Positions 36,098-46,120 of a stretch of DNA of 64,000 bases are shown one piece after another. Numbering within the stretch: the first letter of the stretch is position 1; every line of letters begins with the position of its first letter. The DNA lies in the NCBI RefSeq assembly GCF_964204865.1, contig NC_135254.1:5213001-5277000 (forward strand), written 5' to 3'. Source of the DNA: Styela clava (Eukaryota > Chordata > Ascidiacea > Stolidobranchia > Styelidae). The position numbers were made by a program, and so were the translations under genes. Below the pieces are notes generated by a model. That model was not told the DNA's origin, did not search any database, and was given only the letters and a program-made list of their open reading frames with translations.

Positions 36098-36332
36098 CAG
36101 TGGTTCTCAAACTTGCGCCCCCTTTTCAGAAGATCACATGTAACAAATATTTTTAATTAGCTTCGCGGCCCATCAAAAATTGTGGGGCTCCCGAAGTATG
36201 CGAACCAAGATGGCGGACATCGGAATGTAATATGTGTACCATTCATTTTTATTTTTAATTAGCTTCACGCCCCCACAAAAAAATTGTTTATCCCCCTCTA
36301 GTGGGGCACACCCCACCGCCTGAGCACCACTG
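36098..36332. mobile_element. hAT MITE containing half of a family A MITE
   Basis: Ends cagtggttctcaaac and gagcaccactg; flanks tgctagac and cattagac are a decayed TSD. Bases 36188-36242 are a left half of family A, and the host phrase tttttaattagcttc is repeated on both sides of it, showing rearrangement after insertion. Confidence 0.65.
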
Positions 36333-36726
36333 CATTAGACAATCACACAAAATGATTCGAAAGCAAAGTCATTAATAAAGGCGTTGATGAAACAAAAAGT
36401 GAATCTGGTAAATCTAGACTCGTAGTGAGATCCAAAAATACTTGAACTTCGACCTTAATAAAATATTTGAAGAACCCAGATGCAAGCAAAATTTGATAGA
36501 AACTACTGTTCCACTACTTAAGAGGCGTATCTGAAACAATATGTCAGCATTTCTTTTTTGCAATTTCATATACCGGTACCTTAAATATTGTGTTATTTCA
36601 TATAAAGGGCAGCAATTCTCATCTTAAATTGTTCAATAACAGCATTTCTAATATGCAAATTCTCTCGACTTTATTCATTATTCCAAATATAATTTTCAAG
36701 CATTCCTGCGTTTGGTTGGAAAAATC

Positions 36727-36883
36727 GGGTCTCATGTAGTTTCGTACCTAACATACTTCTAGTAGGCGTAGCAGAACGTAAATTTTGGATGGCGTAGTCA
36801 GATGGGAGTTAGGAATGACACATCAAAAAATTGTTATGCTAGGCCCATTAGAAGTACGTTAAGTACGAAACTACACGAGACCC
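36727..36883. mobile_element. Palindromic MITE with gggtctc ends
   Basis: 157 bp inverted repeat (gggtctcatgtagtttcg to cgaaactacacgagaccc). Flanks gaaaaatc and aaaaaatc match at 7 of 8 bases. Confidence 0.75.
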
Positions 36884-36949
36884 AAAAAATCCTATGCTAG
36901 AAATATTGTGTTACTTCTTGTATGATCAATATGACTGAAGAATGAAAAT

Positions 36950-38338
36950 CTATTTATATCGAGACCATTCTTTTAACAGTTTTCTGACATGAATTACCGG
37001 ACTTCCGGAAGCAGCAATTTTGGCGTCGAAGTTCGTTTGATCTCTGGCTGGTGAATTTCCATCCAAAATAGAGTTTGAACTTTCGTTTGTAACATTTTGC
37101 ACTTTTTCACTTGTGTTCTTTTTATCGAGGATTGTGTTCTTGACTACCAACCACCCTGGCTTTGCTTCCTTCATGGTGGGATTGATAATAAAATGATATA
37201 AATCGTCATTTTGATCTTTGTCAGTTACGGATGCTCCCTTTTTAGCAGCGTCACTTTCAAACTCAACTTTTGATATCGGGTTTAGAGTAGTAATCCAAAA
37301 CGACCAAGGTGAATGTTGTTCCAAAGGATGGAAGTTCTGCTTTGTGATTGTTTTTCCTCGAGGAGAACCTAAAGCGCTTTCGGTGGCCGTTTTCAATTTT
37401 TTGATCGGTGACTGAGAATCTTCACCATTTGTTGTGCTTAATCGTCTTTTTAATGTTGATTGACCATTAGAAGTAAGCAGTGCAGCTGCTTGAGAATGGG
37501 ACTCATCGCTGTCAGAAGATAGAGAGTTACTTCCAAGTTGGAAAAAGCTTCGTAGAGACATTACCCTTCCTGAATTTTCACATATGATAGTTGGTGACTT
37601 TGAATCTAAACTGTGACTTGTATCCCAACCACACATCGCAAGTATTGCCGCTGTTATTTCAACAGTAAATTTAGATTGAGATTCGACAGTATCACTCGCG
37701 TTACTTTCTGAATCCTGCTGTGTTTGACACAGAACTCTTAGGTCAGCTTTTGACAAGTTCAGAGCAGTTGTAATGTTTGGATCTAAATTCGGGAGTTTTG
37801 TTCCAAGCTTTATGAGATTTTTTTCACGTTCTTGATACTGTGATAAGATCTCACTTGGTGATGCACTACTGTGAAAAAACGGAGAAACAAATGAATTGGA
37901 ACATGGGTAACTCGGCCATGAACATATTTTCATGTGAGATGTTATAACTCTCTGTCGGTAATCAAAGCACTGCTGACGATAATTATCAGCATCAGGCCAT
38001 GGAAGACGGACACACATAACAGCGGCACATGAACAACATTTAACAGTGTCTACACCGATACATTGCCAACCATATTGAGCAAATAGGGGAGGACTCAATG
38101 CAAGAGGTTTTGCCATCCATTTTGATACAGTAAATGTGGCAACTCTCTCAGTGAAGGATTCCAATCCTCTCTGCTTTTGTGATACAGTATCTGCTTCTCC
38201 CTTTGCTTTCTTAATGAACGAGAAAAGCGTGTTCTTCACTTGAGAGACGAAAGATTTTGAAGATCGCTGGGCAACAGGTGGCGATGTAGCTCTATTACCT
38301 AATAATGAGGTCGATACGCCCTCATCAGACTCTGACAT
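36950..38338 (-). CDS. ZC3HC1: ZC3HC1/NIPA homologue, C3HC zinc-finger nuclear protein, single exon
   Basis: 462 residues, close to the human length of about 500. A C3HC/BIR-like module covers residues about 64-142: SKWMAKPLALSPP, then AQYGWQC, the CxxC at 101-104, and SHMKICSWP with H135 and C139. A second related module, ending CGWDTSHSL and a FFQ helix, is at about 228-268. Then come a low-complexity basic stretch with likely nuclear localisation (KRRLST, IKKLKT), and a conserved C-terminal block (HSPWSFW, KPGWLVV, RKLLKEWSRYK). Known roles: structural partner of TPR at the nuclear basket, and earlier described as the F-box-like NIPA subunit targeting cyclin B1. The ATG at 38338 is 8 bases after an AG acceptor and 174 bases after the LAMTOR3 stop, which suggests co-transcription. 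A tttatt at about 36670 could be its poly(A) signal. Confidence 0.92.
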   Translation of the reverse strand: MSESDEGVSTSLLGNRATSPPVAQRSSKSFVSQVKNTLFSFIKKAKGEADTVSQKQRGLESFTERVATFTVSKWMAKPLALSPPLFAQYGWQCIGVDTVKCCSCAAVMCVRLPWPDADNYRQQCFDYRQRVITSHMKICSWPSYPCSNSFVSPFFHSSASPSEILSQYQEREKNLIKLGTKLPNLDPNITTALNLSKADLRVLCQTQQDSESNASDTVESQSKFTVEITAAILAMCGWDTSHSLDSKSPTIICENSGRVMSLRSFFQLGSNSLSSDSDESHSQAAALLTSNGQSTLKRRLSTTNGEDSQSPIKKLKTATESALGSPRGKTITKQNFHPLEQHSPWSFWITTLNPISKVEFESDAAKKGASVTDKDQNDDLYHFIINPTMKEAKPGWLVVKNTILDKKNTSEKVQNVTNESSNSILDGNSPARDQTNFDAKIAASGSPVIHVRKLLKEWSRYK

Positions 38339-38346
38339 ATTTGAAC

Positions 38347-38370
38347 CTATGAGATATGCGGAAAATGATC
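38347..38370 (-). promoter_or_regulatory. Candidate intercistronic trans-splice acceptor of ZC3HC1
   Basis: On the minus strand a tract with ttttccgcatatctcatag ends 8 bases before the ATG, inside the 174-base gap after LAMTOR3. I see no AATAAA for LAMTOR3 in that gap. Confidence 0.45.
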
Positions 38371-38512
38371 AATTTAACATGAGAATACTAGCAATAAAAG
38401 TAATAAATGACAAATAACATATATAAATTTCTTGATTAAATTACAAAATCAAATATGCGTTGGCTTACACATCGGAAAAATCATCACAATTCAACAAAGC
38501 ATTTCAAAATAA

Positions 38513-38911
38513 TCAGTTTGCGTTATAAAATGTTTTTGATAAGTCTGCAACTGCCTGCTTCACACCACCAAGATATTCTTGTAACTCCTCTCCAAGATCC
38601 AGAATTAGTCCTATGTTGCATTCACTGTTGGTTACAAAACTGACGGTCAAAGGCTGTCTAGTGAACTTTATAATATTGTAGTTACTATAAGAGCATATAA
38701 TGTATTTATTTCTTCCGTAGCCAAGTTTACTGGCTTGATCAGTTGCCAAGGTAAAAGTCCCCAAAAATGCAGGCCGCAGGGTGTAATCAGGTGCCTTTTC
38801 GTTTGCAATTTTCAGAACAGGTACTCCATCTCTATCTGAAACAACTATTGCGTACAGACCGTCAACGTTGCTAAGTTGCCGATAGAGAAATTTCTTCAAA
38901 TCTTCCGACAT
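38513..38911 (-). CDS. LAMTOR3: LAMTOR3 (MP1), Ragulator subunit, single exon
   Basis: 132 residues (human about 124). The whole chain is one roadblock/LC7 domain: SEDLKKFLYRQL helix, GLYAIVVSDRDGVPVLKI strands, the LRPAFLGTFTLATDQASKLG segment, NKYIICSYSNYNIIKF, and EYLGGVKQAVADL in the last helix. Known role: it pairs with LAMTOR2 in the Ragulator at the late endosome/lysosome, where it anchors Rag GTPases for mTORC1 activation and scaffolds MEK1-ERK. The frame is open 25 codons further upstream, but the ATG at 38911 matches the family start and sits four bases after a CAG acceptor. It is the first gene of the minus-strand cluster. Confidence 0.93.
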   Translation of the reverse strand: MSEDLKKFLYRQLSNVDGLYAIVVSDRDGVPVLKIANEKAPDYTLRPAFLGTFTLATDQASKLGYGRNKYIICSYSNYNIIKFTRQPLTVSFVTNSECNIGLILDLGEELQEYLGGVKQAVADLSKTFYNAN

Positions 38912-38915
38912 TATT

Positions 38916-38936
38916 CTGATAAGCGAAGTGAACTTA
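38916..38936 (-). promoter_or_regulatory. Candidate trans-splice acceptor of LAMTOR3
   Basis: On the minus strand ctttaagttcacttcgcttatcag, a pyrimidine-rich tract, ends four bases before the ATG. Confidence 0.5.
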
Positions 38937-38986
38937 AAGATAAAAATGAAATACTGTTGCCAGATTTTTGTAGATATTTGTGCCAC

Positions 38987-39783
38987 CTCATTGGATGTTC
39001 AATTTTAAGTTGAATTGATATAACTTTTCTAGGGTGGAGGTCTTTAAAGTTTTAAATTGGAAGATTTTGTGTGTTCCAAATTTTACAATGCTAAAAAATA
39101 CGATTAGTTGTTTAATTTTATGGAATACAATATGAGAACTATAGCAATATGGCAACAGTAAAGGCCGCGCGTGATATTTTACTCTCTTGTTCTAACATTT
39201 ATTATTTATCATATGGGAAAATATCTTTTATATTTTCTTTCAAATAACTATATAATTTTAATTTTCGTGTTTTTCCAATGTTTTAATTTTTTTCAACATA
39301 TTATAATTAAAAGGGTAATTTTAATCATTAGTCTCCCTGCGTCGTGTTAAATTCAAACCGGTAAAATATAAAACGAATTTCACGAGTAGTTTCTAACTTG
39401 GGTGAATTGCCTTGTCACCATTCTGCCATTCCAGTCCCTGGTCCCAACTAAACTCTTACATAGATAATGGGATAGCTTTATTGTGTTGAAGATAGTTTTG
39501 TTTGAAGTTTAGGAAGATATTCCACCCCGTTCCGATAATTTAAGGGTCGTTTCCGTACCGGTAATTCAAAGTCAGATTTGTTTTATTTGTCACTTAAATC
39601 GAAGAGTTTTAACATACGGTAATTTTAGGGCAGTTGTTATACGGTACCGATATCTCTACATGTAGACTATGTATTTTTTATAGTTTTTTTTCTGTATTTA
39701 TTGTGAGTTGGCATCCCTGTAGTATTCTGGTATTATTCATACCCCAGCCAGACAGGCCTGTCAGTCTGTAATATGGCTTATAT
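38987..39783. other. Left part of the LAMTOR3-SNRPA1 divergent intergenic region
   Basis: No gene. Presumed promoter side of the minus-strand cluster; no TATA or other element clear enough to call. Confidence 0.35.
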
Positions 39784-40210
39784 CACTGTATCAGGGGTGG
39801 GCAACCTTTTATCGCTCCTGGGCCAAGATTAAGGGTTGCACATCATTGGCGGACCGCACATACGGTATCTCTAGAAAGTTGAAAACCGAACGGATGATAG
39901 TTTTTATAATGAAAATCAAGCAGTGATACATCTCTCGAATATAATGTAGATTTATTTCCTCATTGCATTGCATCTCAAAAAGTTCCATTTGAATATTTTT
40001 GGCGCTATTGAACCCTTTGCACTTAGCATCATTAAACTAGTCATTGTAAATTTTATACTTAAAATTTAAGATTATAATATAATTTAGTCTACACGTGTCT
40101 CACAATAAATTCGGTTACGTAAAGAATATAATCGTCAAAACAGCTGTTTTGATACTATAATTCAGTGAAGTGTCGTGGGCTGGATCGGGGCCGTAGGTTG
40201 CCGACCCCTG
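39784..40210. mobile_element. hAT MITE, TSD gcttatat
   Basis: Right end gttgccgacccctg; TIR caggggtgggcaacc starts at 39792. The perfect TSD gcttatat (39776-39783, 40211-40218) puts the left border 8 bases before that TIR, so an extra cactgtat is included. Confidence 0.8.
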
Positions 40211-40218
40211 GCTTATAT

Positions 40219-40680
40219 CAATTTACAGAGGTATGTAGTTTAGGAGGTCAAAATGGGATTGAGTCCAATTTTCTGATGTGGCTTTATCGAGAGAAATCTC
40301 AAATGTGATATAAGTGATCTCCATGTTCATTTCATTCCTCAGTTTCTAAGAAGTTTTGTGGGAATCACTAATTTTGCTTAACTCCTAAATTTTATTTATG
40401 ATATTTCTGAAATGGAATCCAAGTTCAATAGGGTATGCTTAAAGCAGTTTTATCATTAAACATATTATATTACATGTTTGAAGTTTGCATGACCTAGGCA
40501 ATTTTTTATCATTATTACTGTAATTTGTCTTATTAATAGGATAGGATTTACATAATCACACGGCCTATCGTCCAATTACCATTCCATGTCGAGTATGGGA
40601 TTAATTAGTTACTTGTTTGTCTTGAAATCAATATCAATTTTGACTTGACTTGTTGAGTTTGATACTCTGTCCTTCTTGTG
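40219..40680. other. Spacer upstream of SNRPA1
   Basis: Nothing recognised. Confidence 0.3.
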
Positions 40681-40887
40681 GCGCTCCAGAAGTATGTTTG
40701 CCAAAATGAAGGTAACTAATTTTGTTCGCATACTTTACGTCAAGTTGTGTAAGGGAACTGAAGCCCATGGGCAGGGGGTATATTCACTCAGCTTACAAAG
40801 ACGGTACCCAGACTTGTAATAGAACTAAAATATGGAAAATCAGAATAAAATTATGGCCTAACCTGGTACACACACTACGGAAGTATT
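40681..40887. mobile_element. MITE family B copy immediately upstream of SNRPA1
   Basis: From gcgctccagaagtatgtttg to acacactacggaagta; it ends only 116 bases before the SNRPA1 ATG, so it may lie in or next to the promoter. Confidence 0.75.
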
Positions 40888-40966
40888 GTTGTCAATCTAC
40901 TAACATTTTATTATATCTTCAGATATTCTCTGACTCTATAATCGGTATGATAACACTGGAATAAAG

Positions 40967-40987
40967 TTTTTATTCTTTCTAAAAAAG
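40967..40987 (+). promoter_or_regulatory. Candidate trans-splice acceptor of SNRPA1
   Basis: tttttattctttctaaaaaag ends 16 bases before the ATG at 41004. Confidence 0.45.
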
Positions 40988-41003
40988 CTGTTGAAACTTG
41001 ATC

Positions 41004-41768
41004 ATGGTGAAATTAACCCCAGAGATCATCGAGCAAGCAGTCCAGTATGTAAACGCTGTACGAGATCGTGAACTGATCTTACGAGGCTACAAAATTCCTG
41101 TCATTGAAAATTTAGGTGCGACTTTGGACCAGTTTGACACAATAGACTTTTCTGATAATGATTTACGAAAGTTTGAAGGTTTTCCGTTGCTCAAACGGAT
41201 AAGATCTTTGATGTTTAACAATAACCGTATTTGTAGAATCGAAGAAGATATTCATCTGAGTATCCCTAACTTGAAGGAGCTTTACTTCACGAACAACGAA
41301 ATTGCGGAATTGACCGATCTTGATTATTTGGAAGGATTTAAACACTTGGAATTTTTGAGCCTATTGCGCAATCCTGTTACTCATCACAAAGAATATAGAC
41401 TTTATGTTATTCACAAATTACCACAAGTACGAGTTTTAGATTTTCGTAAAGTTAAACAACGTGAACGAGAAGAAGCCAAAAAACTATTCGGTTCGAAAAA
41501 AGGGGAAACACTGCTCAATGACATCAAACAAAAATCAAAGAATAGGACTTTCACTCCAGGAAAACCAACACAGCCGACTGCCTCCATTTCAGGGCCGTCC
41601 GCTCAGGATAAGCAAGCTATCAAGGAGGCAATCATGAAAGCAAAATCTCTTGAAGAGATAGAAAATCTAAAAAGAATGCTTCAATCTGGAAAAATCCCCG
41701 GGAAAGATAAAAACGGTCTCACAAACGGTGCTGATAAAGAAGAGGAGACTGAAATGGAAGTGTCCTAA
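41004..41768 (+). CDS. SNRPA1: U2 snRNP protein A', single exon
   Basis: 254 residues, against 255 in human. It opens MVKLTPEIIEQAVQYVNAVR and continues with RELILRGYKIPVIENLGATL, essentially the invariant family N-terminus. Residues about 20-165 are the leucine-rich repeats (IDFSDNDL, MFNNNRI, YFTNNEI, SLLRNPV) and the LRR cap (YRLYVIHKLPQVRVLDF). The rest is a charged tail with AIKEAIMKAKSLEEIENLKR and LQSGKIPG, both conserved, ending in acidic residues. Known role: it binds U2B'' and stem-loop IV of U2 snRNA in the spliceosome. The frame extends two codons upstream, but MVKLT is the conserved start. The lack of introns is notable for an ancient animal gene. A possible poly(A) signal aataaa is near 42241. 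Confidence 0.96.
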   Translation: MVKLTPEIIEQAVQYVNAVRDRELILRGYKIPVIENLGATLDQFDTIDFSDNDLRKFEGFPLLKRIRSLMFNNNRICRIEEDIHLSIPNLKELYFTNNEIAELTDLDYLEGFKHLEFLSLLRNPVTHHKEYRLYVIHKLPQVRVLDFRKVKQREREEAKKLFGSKKGETLLNDIKQKSKNRTFTPGKPTQPTASISGPSAQDKQAIKEAIMKAKSLEEIENLKRMLQSGKIPGKDKNGLTNGADKEEETEMEVS

Positions 41769-42274
41769 ATTCACCTCCAAAATTGAATGTAAAATGATAA
41801 AAAAACGGTGGATTTTTCAGGATTACTTTGGGCTGTGAGGCGAAGACGTGTTACTACGCTATAAGAACTAAATCTGGGGACTATATTTGAACTGGCCTTA
41901 GTTGAAAAGTACAAAAAAAGTATTGATTTGTCACGCTTAATCTGCATTAAAAAATCAAAATAGTGTCGACTAGAAGGGTAAAAAGTAGTGTTTCGGCTCA
42001 CTTTTTTGCACCAAAACTATAATTAAAGTACATACTTTGTTGGCAAATTATTTTTTGTATCGTTTTTTAAAATATGCATATTTGGTAATTATCATATGAA
42101 ATTGAATTCCTATTAATGTAAAACGTACAGAAACAAGTTGAGATGATTTCTTCGAGAGACTTTTTAATTTTTACAAGAGACAATTATTCAACAAACATAT
42201 GTAATGAAGCCTAATCAGACTTACTATTTCACAATACTTCAATAAAAGCTAAGGCCGTCAAATAGTCCTTACAG

Positions 42275-42457
42275 CAGTGGGTCTCAACCAGTGGGCCATG
42301 GCCCACTGCGCGGTCACGTTAACATTTTGATGCTAATTTCATTTGTGTCACTATAGTTTAATTCTAATTGTAGTGGCAATGAATGAATGGTGCTGTTTTT
42401 CCTACTGAGCGGGCCACAGAATTTGGGTAACAAAATAAAATAAGTTGAGAACCGCTG
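42275..42457. mobile_element. hAT MITE with cagtgggtctcaac TIR
   Basis: Left cagtgggtctcaac and right gttgagaaccgctg are complementary at 12 of 14 bases. No matching TSD. Confidence 0.65.
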
Positions 42458-44338
42458 TCTATCAAAGTTGAATCTTCGCTTTGGTGAAAAGGTTTAATTT
42501 GGGCCAAGAGGCAAGAACAGATCACTAACACTGCATAATTCCAACTGTGCAACATTCTCAGTTCATACAGGGTCAAAGGTCAGATTGACCTTCCCCCTAT
42601 TATATTTTTATCGTGTACATACATTTCGTAGTGATCTTTTCTACTGTTTTTTTTAATCCTAAACGCATCAATGACGAGTTTCACGTCTGATATTTCAAGC
42701 AATGTGCATTTTGGAATTTTCTCAAGTCTTATGTAGATTAAAACTGTCGTTTATACAGTATGTTCTGGTTATATTCTTCATATTTCCTGTTTACCTTCCA
42801 AAAATGGACTTTTGACAACTTGGCAATGATTCCAATTCAATTTGGCTCAATTTTTGAAGGGCGTATTGTTGTTCATGTTTAGTTTTTGAAAATGCCCATT
42901 TTCTTCGTTTGCGTCATAAAACTGGCTATCTGAACAGCGAAATCTAACAGGAAAATAAATAGACAAACTCTCACAACTGGTGGAAACAAAACTTGAATGT
43001 TTTGTTCCGGATGTCTGATTGTCTAGCAAAATAGTTCTCCTAGGAATCTATGCGACTAGTTGTCTTAACTTTGGAAGACTTGAAAAAAATATTAGACTTC
43101 GTCTAGGAATGTATATGTTATTTGAACTTATTTCTTACTTTTATTTTACTGTAAGCTATGATTGATTTGCAGTGATGCTTTGTAACTGCTATGGCCAAAT
43201 TTCAATAAATGAAGTCGTACCTTCATGAGTTTAATGACATCGGGCTGGTGATGGCAATCTTAGGCTTTTTCACAGAGTGGGAATTAGACTTAAATAACCT
43301 TCTCAGGACAGGACCATGGCTTCTGGGGCCAGAGTGCAGGATTTCTCCGGAATGAGAGATAATTTAACAACCTAAATAGCAATAACCTGTGTTTCAGTAG
43401 GTATGCAAGCGTACATGTTGTGCGAGTCAAGATATTTGCTGTATTCATGTTAGTGTGCAGCAAGACTCTTGAATCATACAGGATAGTTATCTTTACTCCT
43501 GCTACAGTACCCTCACATTTATATGCATGCAGATCCACCAGCATAGAAGGATTATTAGTTAGTCACAAAGAAACCCAATTGGTATTGCATTTTGTGTGTC
43601 GGCGCTCCACCAAATACAGTTAAAACTGGTAAATGATAATGTCTGTCTCATTCTAGCATGCACAAGTTCCAACTTTACTTGCTTGTTCGGGAAATTAGGC
43701 ATTGTTCGCTGTAAAGGCAAAGTTGATTATGTAGACTCCCACGATCGTGAGCCCAATTGCAATATTCTAAAACTAAAAATATGCCGATATAGTTTAGTTT
43801 TCACACTAGACATACTAATTGTACCAGTTTAGAGTTGAAGGGACAACCATCCACTCATAACCCAAGCTGTGGATTTTCATGAAAGTTTTCTCAAGGCAAA
43901 GTTAACAGCCTCCAACTAAATGTGTTAGTGCTAGAATAATTGCACACGATCAGCGGAATGAATGCTAATGACAATATGTAATTTCTACTTGATACAGTGA
44001 TACCAAAAACAGCTAGGCAGAGAAGAATTTACAAAAAATAAACTTGATGACAATCAGAAACATACAATGTATACCTATCCAGCCTTAAAGCCAGAAACCT
44101 CTTCTGGCAAACAAGACAGAAATTTTCACTTGAAAAAAACTATTTCGACGTGCAATTATCTTTAAAATTCAGTAAACGAGAGAAAAAGGTCCAGACTATA
44201 AAGTTCATCCAGGGAAGAATCAGAACAACGAAGAAGCATAAATTAATATTTCTACATTTAACCTAGTGAATCCATATTCTAGTGACGAAAAGGGTTTACA
44301 AGCTGAAGCTTCTATTCTCACAAATCATATTTCTAAAG
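42458..44338. other. Gene-poor spacer
   Basis: No gene I can support. Open frames of 60-84 codons near 42850-43830 lack family features. Confidence 0.35.
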
Positions 44339-44535
44339 GGTGTCAATGAAGATTTTTTGAAATTGCAAAGAGTTTATCGATACCTTATATTGTTTTGGCC
44401 CTCACAGACGTATTAAATGAAGTAAAAAATACTTAAACAATCACTGATTGAAAAACAACAAACCTGGTTAAGATATATTGAAAACTGTCTTCATAACAAA
44501 TGAAATTGTGAAGGGACTTGTAGACGACACCCCGT
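44339..44535. mobile_element. Mariner-like MITE, reverse orientation
   Basis: From gggtgtcaatgaag to tagacgacacccc, containing the family phrases caaacctggttaagatatat and tattgttttggccctcac in complement. Confidence 0.6.
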
Positions 44536-45017
44536 ATATTCGTAAAATAGATTTAGAACAGCTTAGGTGAAGAGTGTTGCAAGCACAATATGTGAATTTG
44601 TATTATCAAATTTTTCGCTACAGGGTTTTATGAAAATCAATCGGATGTATCTCTGATACAGTTAATTTGGGGAGGGGGAATGTTAAAATTCTGAAAAAAT
44701 TATTATTAGAAAATTTTTTAGGTGCCCTTTAATCTCAATTTCATCAAATTCCTCCGATAAACTTAATAAATAACTTAGTTGTTACAATTTTACAATTTAC
44801 TAAAACAGCTTTTTAGTTTTGCTAAAAGGTTCAAGCCTCTACCAGAAAGATTTCAGGTTAGAGCCCCCCTACTAGAAAAACAAGTGTGTGATATTGCCAG
44901 CACAATGAACGAATCTAATTTGTAGTATAGGCTTTAATGAAAAATAATTTGAGACACAGTACTTAATTTGAGAGTAACAAAAGAAAAAAAAATCAGAATT
45001 TGTTTCATTTGAGCTAC

Positions 45018-45290
45018 CATTGGTTCTCAAACTTATTAAGCTGTTCACCCTCTTATGAATTTGTCAAGTGTCGCGCCCCACCTCAAAAACAACTAGATGA
45101 ATACCAGACGATAAGGCGAAAGTATGTTTTATTAAAAAAAACATGTTGAAAATACATGGATGGAACGTAAATATCCAAAATAAGGCAGACAAGATCAAAC
45201 CTAACAAATATTTTCACTTTTGATCAGCTTCACCCCCCTAAAAAAATTGTATACACCTCCCGCCATTTGGGAACCACTGTACTAGGTGTT
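45018..45290. mobile_element. hAT MITE of the cagnggttctcaaac family
   Basis: Left cattggttctcaaac, right gggaaccactg; body as in 25340-25620. Confidence 0.65.
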
Positions 45291-45849
45291 ACATAATATG
45301 GTATCCAATCATAGTTTGAAGCAAAATTTTGAATGAAAATTTGCATACGGTAAGATTAAAATGGAAAATATATTTTATTAAAACAGCTTTTTCATGTCTC
45401 ACTTTTTGGGTTAAATCCCTCAGATTGACAATTACCTTCTAAGAGAAGCAGTTTGAGGCAATATTGACTAAATTTTCTGATAAAAAGTATAAAAATCCAA
45501 AATATACATTACCATTTTTTCTCAAAACAGCTTTTTCTTGTTCCATTTTTGGGTTGGAGCCCTCGAATTGACAATCGCCCTCCAAGAAAAGCAGGGCCTG
45601 GAACCGCAGGCACAACATACAGATGTGTATTGTCAAATTCTTTGCTATAAGGTTTTAGAAAATAATGAAGTGTATGTATCCCTGACACTTCAAAACGAGG
45701 GCGAATAGCCTAGCCTATAATGGCGTTTTCTTGTAGCATAATATTCAATCCATAATAACTATGGGAATTCAAACCGTCTTTGAATGTTAATCTAATTGTG
45801 TTCAACTTGCAATTGCGTCCACTATAAAAGAACATTACCTAATACATAA

Positions 45850-45970
45850 CAAGGCGACACCAAAAAAATGAAAATTATCATACTCGCCTAATAACACAAC
45901 ACCCCCCCCCAAAATCAGGCCAAAAATTTTGGTCTAGAAAAGCGACTTATTCGCCGGGAAATACGGTAGG
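45850..45970. mobile_element. Right-end fragment of the taccgtatttcc repeat
   Basis: Ends gcgacttattcgccggga then aatacggta, matching the right end of 54258-55045. A run of nine C lies inside. Confidence 0.55.
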
Positions 45971-46120
45971 TGATATTTGCCCTTGTGTGCTCACCAAAGA
46001 ACTTCAATAAAAAGTTACAGAAGTTTTAAAACTAATTTTCCCCTTTTTTTTCGTATCAGTCGTCTTAACTTAGCCTTTGAATTAGCAATCGCCCTCATAG
46101 AGAATCAAGACAGACACATT

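Larger units (their letters stand above)
44536..46120. repeat. Diverged repeat block with aaaacagctttttc units
   Basis: The phrase aaaacagcttttt followed by ggttrragccctc and gacaatcgccctc recurs around 44800, 45380 and 45525, and partially at 46060. Two related tails (gctataaggttttagaaaa) are at 44620 and 45645. It is an old, degenerate array of about 150-250-bp units, interrupted by a hAT MITE. Confidence 0.5.

Noticed and set aside
34311..41768. Single-exon genes as processed retrocopies
   Set aside because: No poly-A tails or flanking duplications, full-length frames, and clustered orientation fit an operon better than retroposition.
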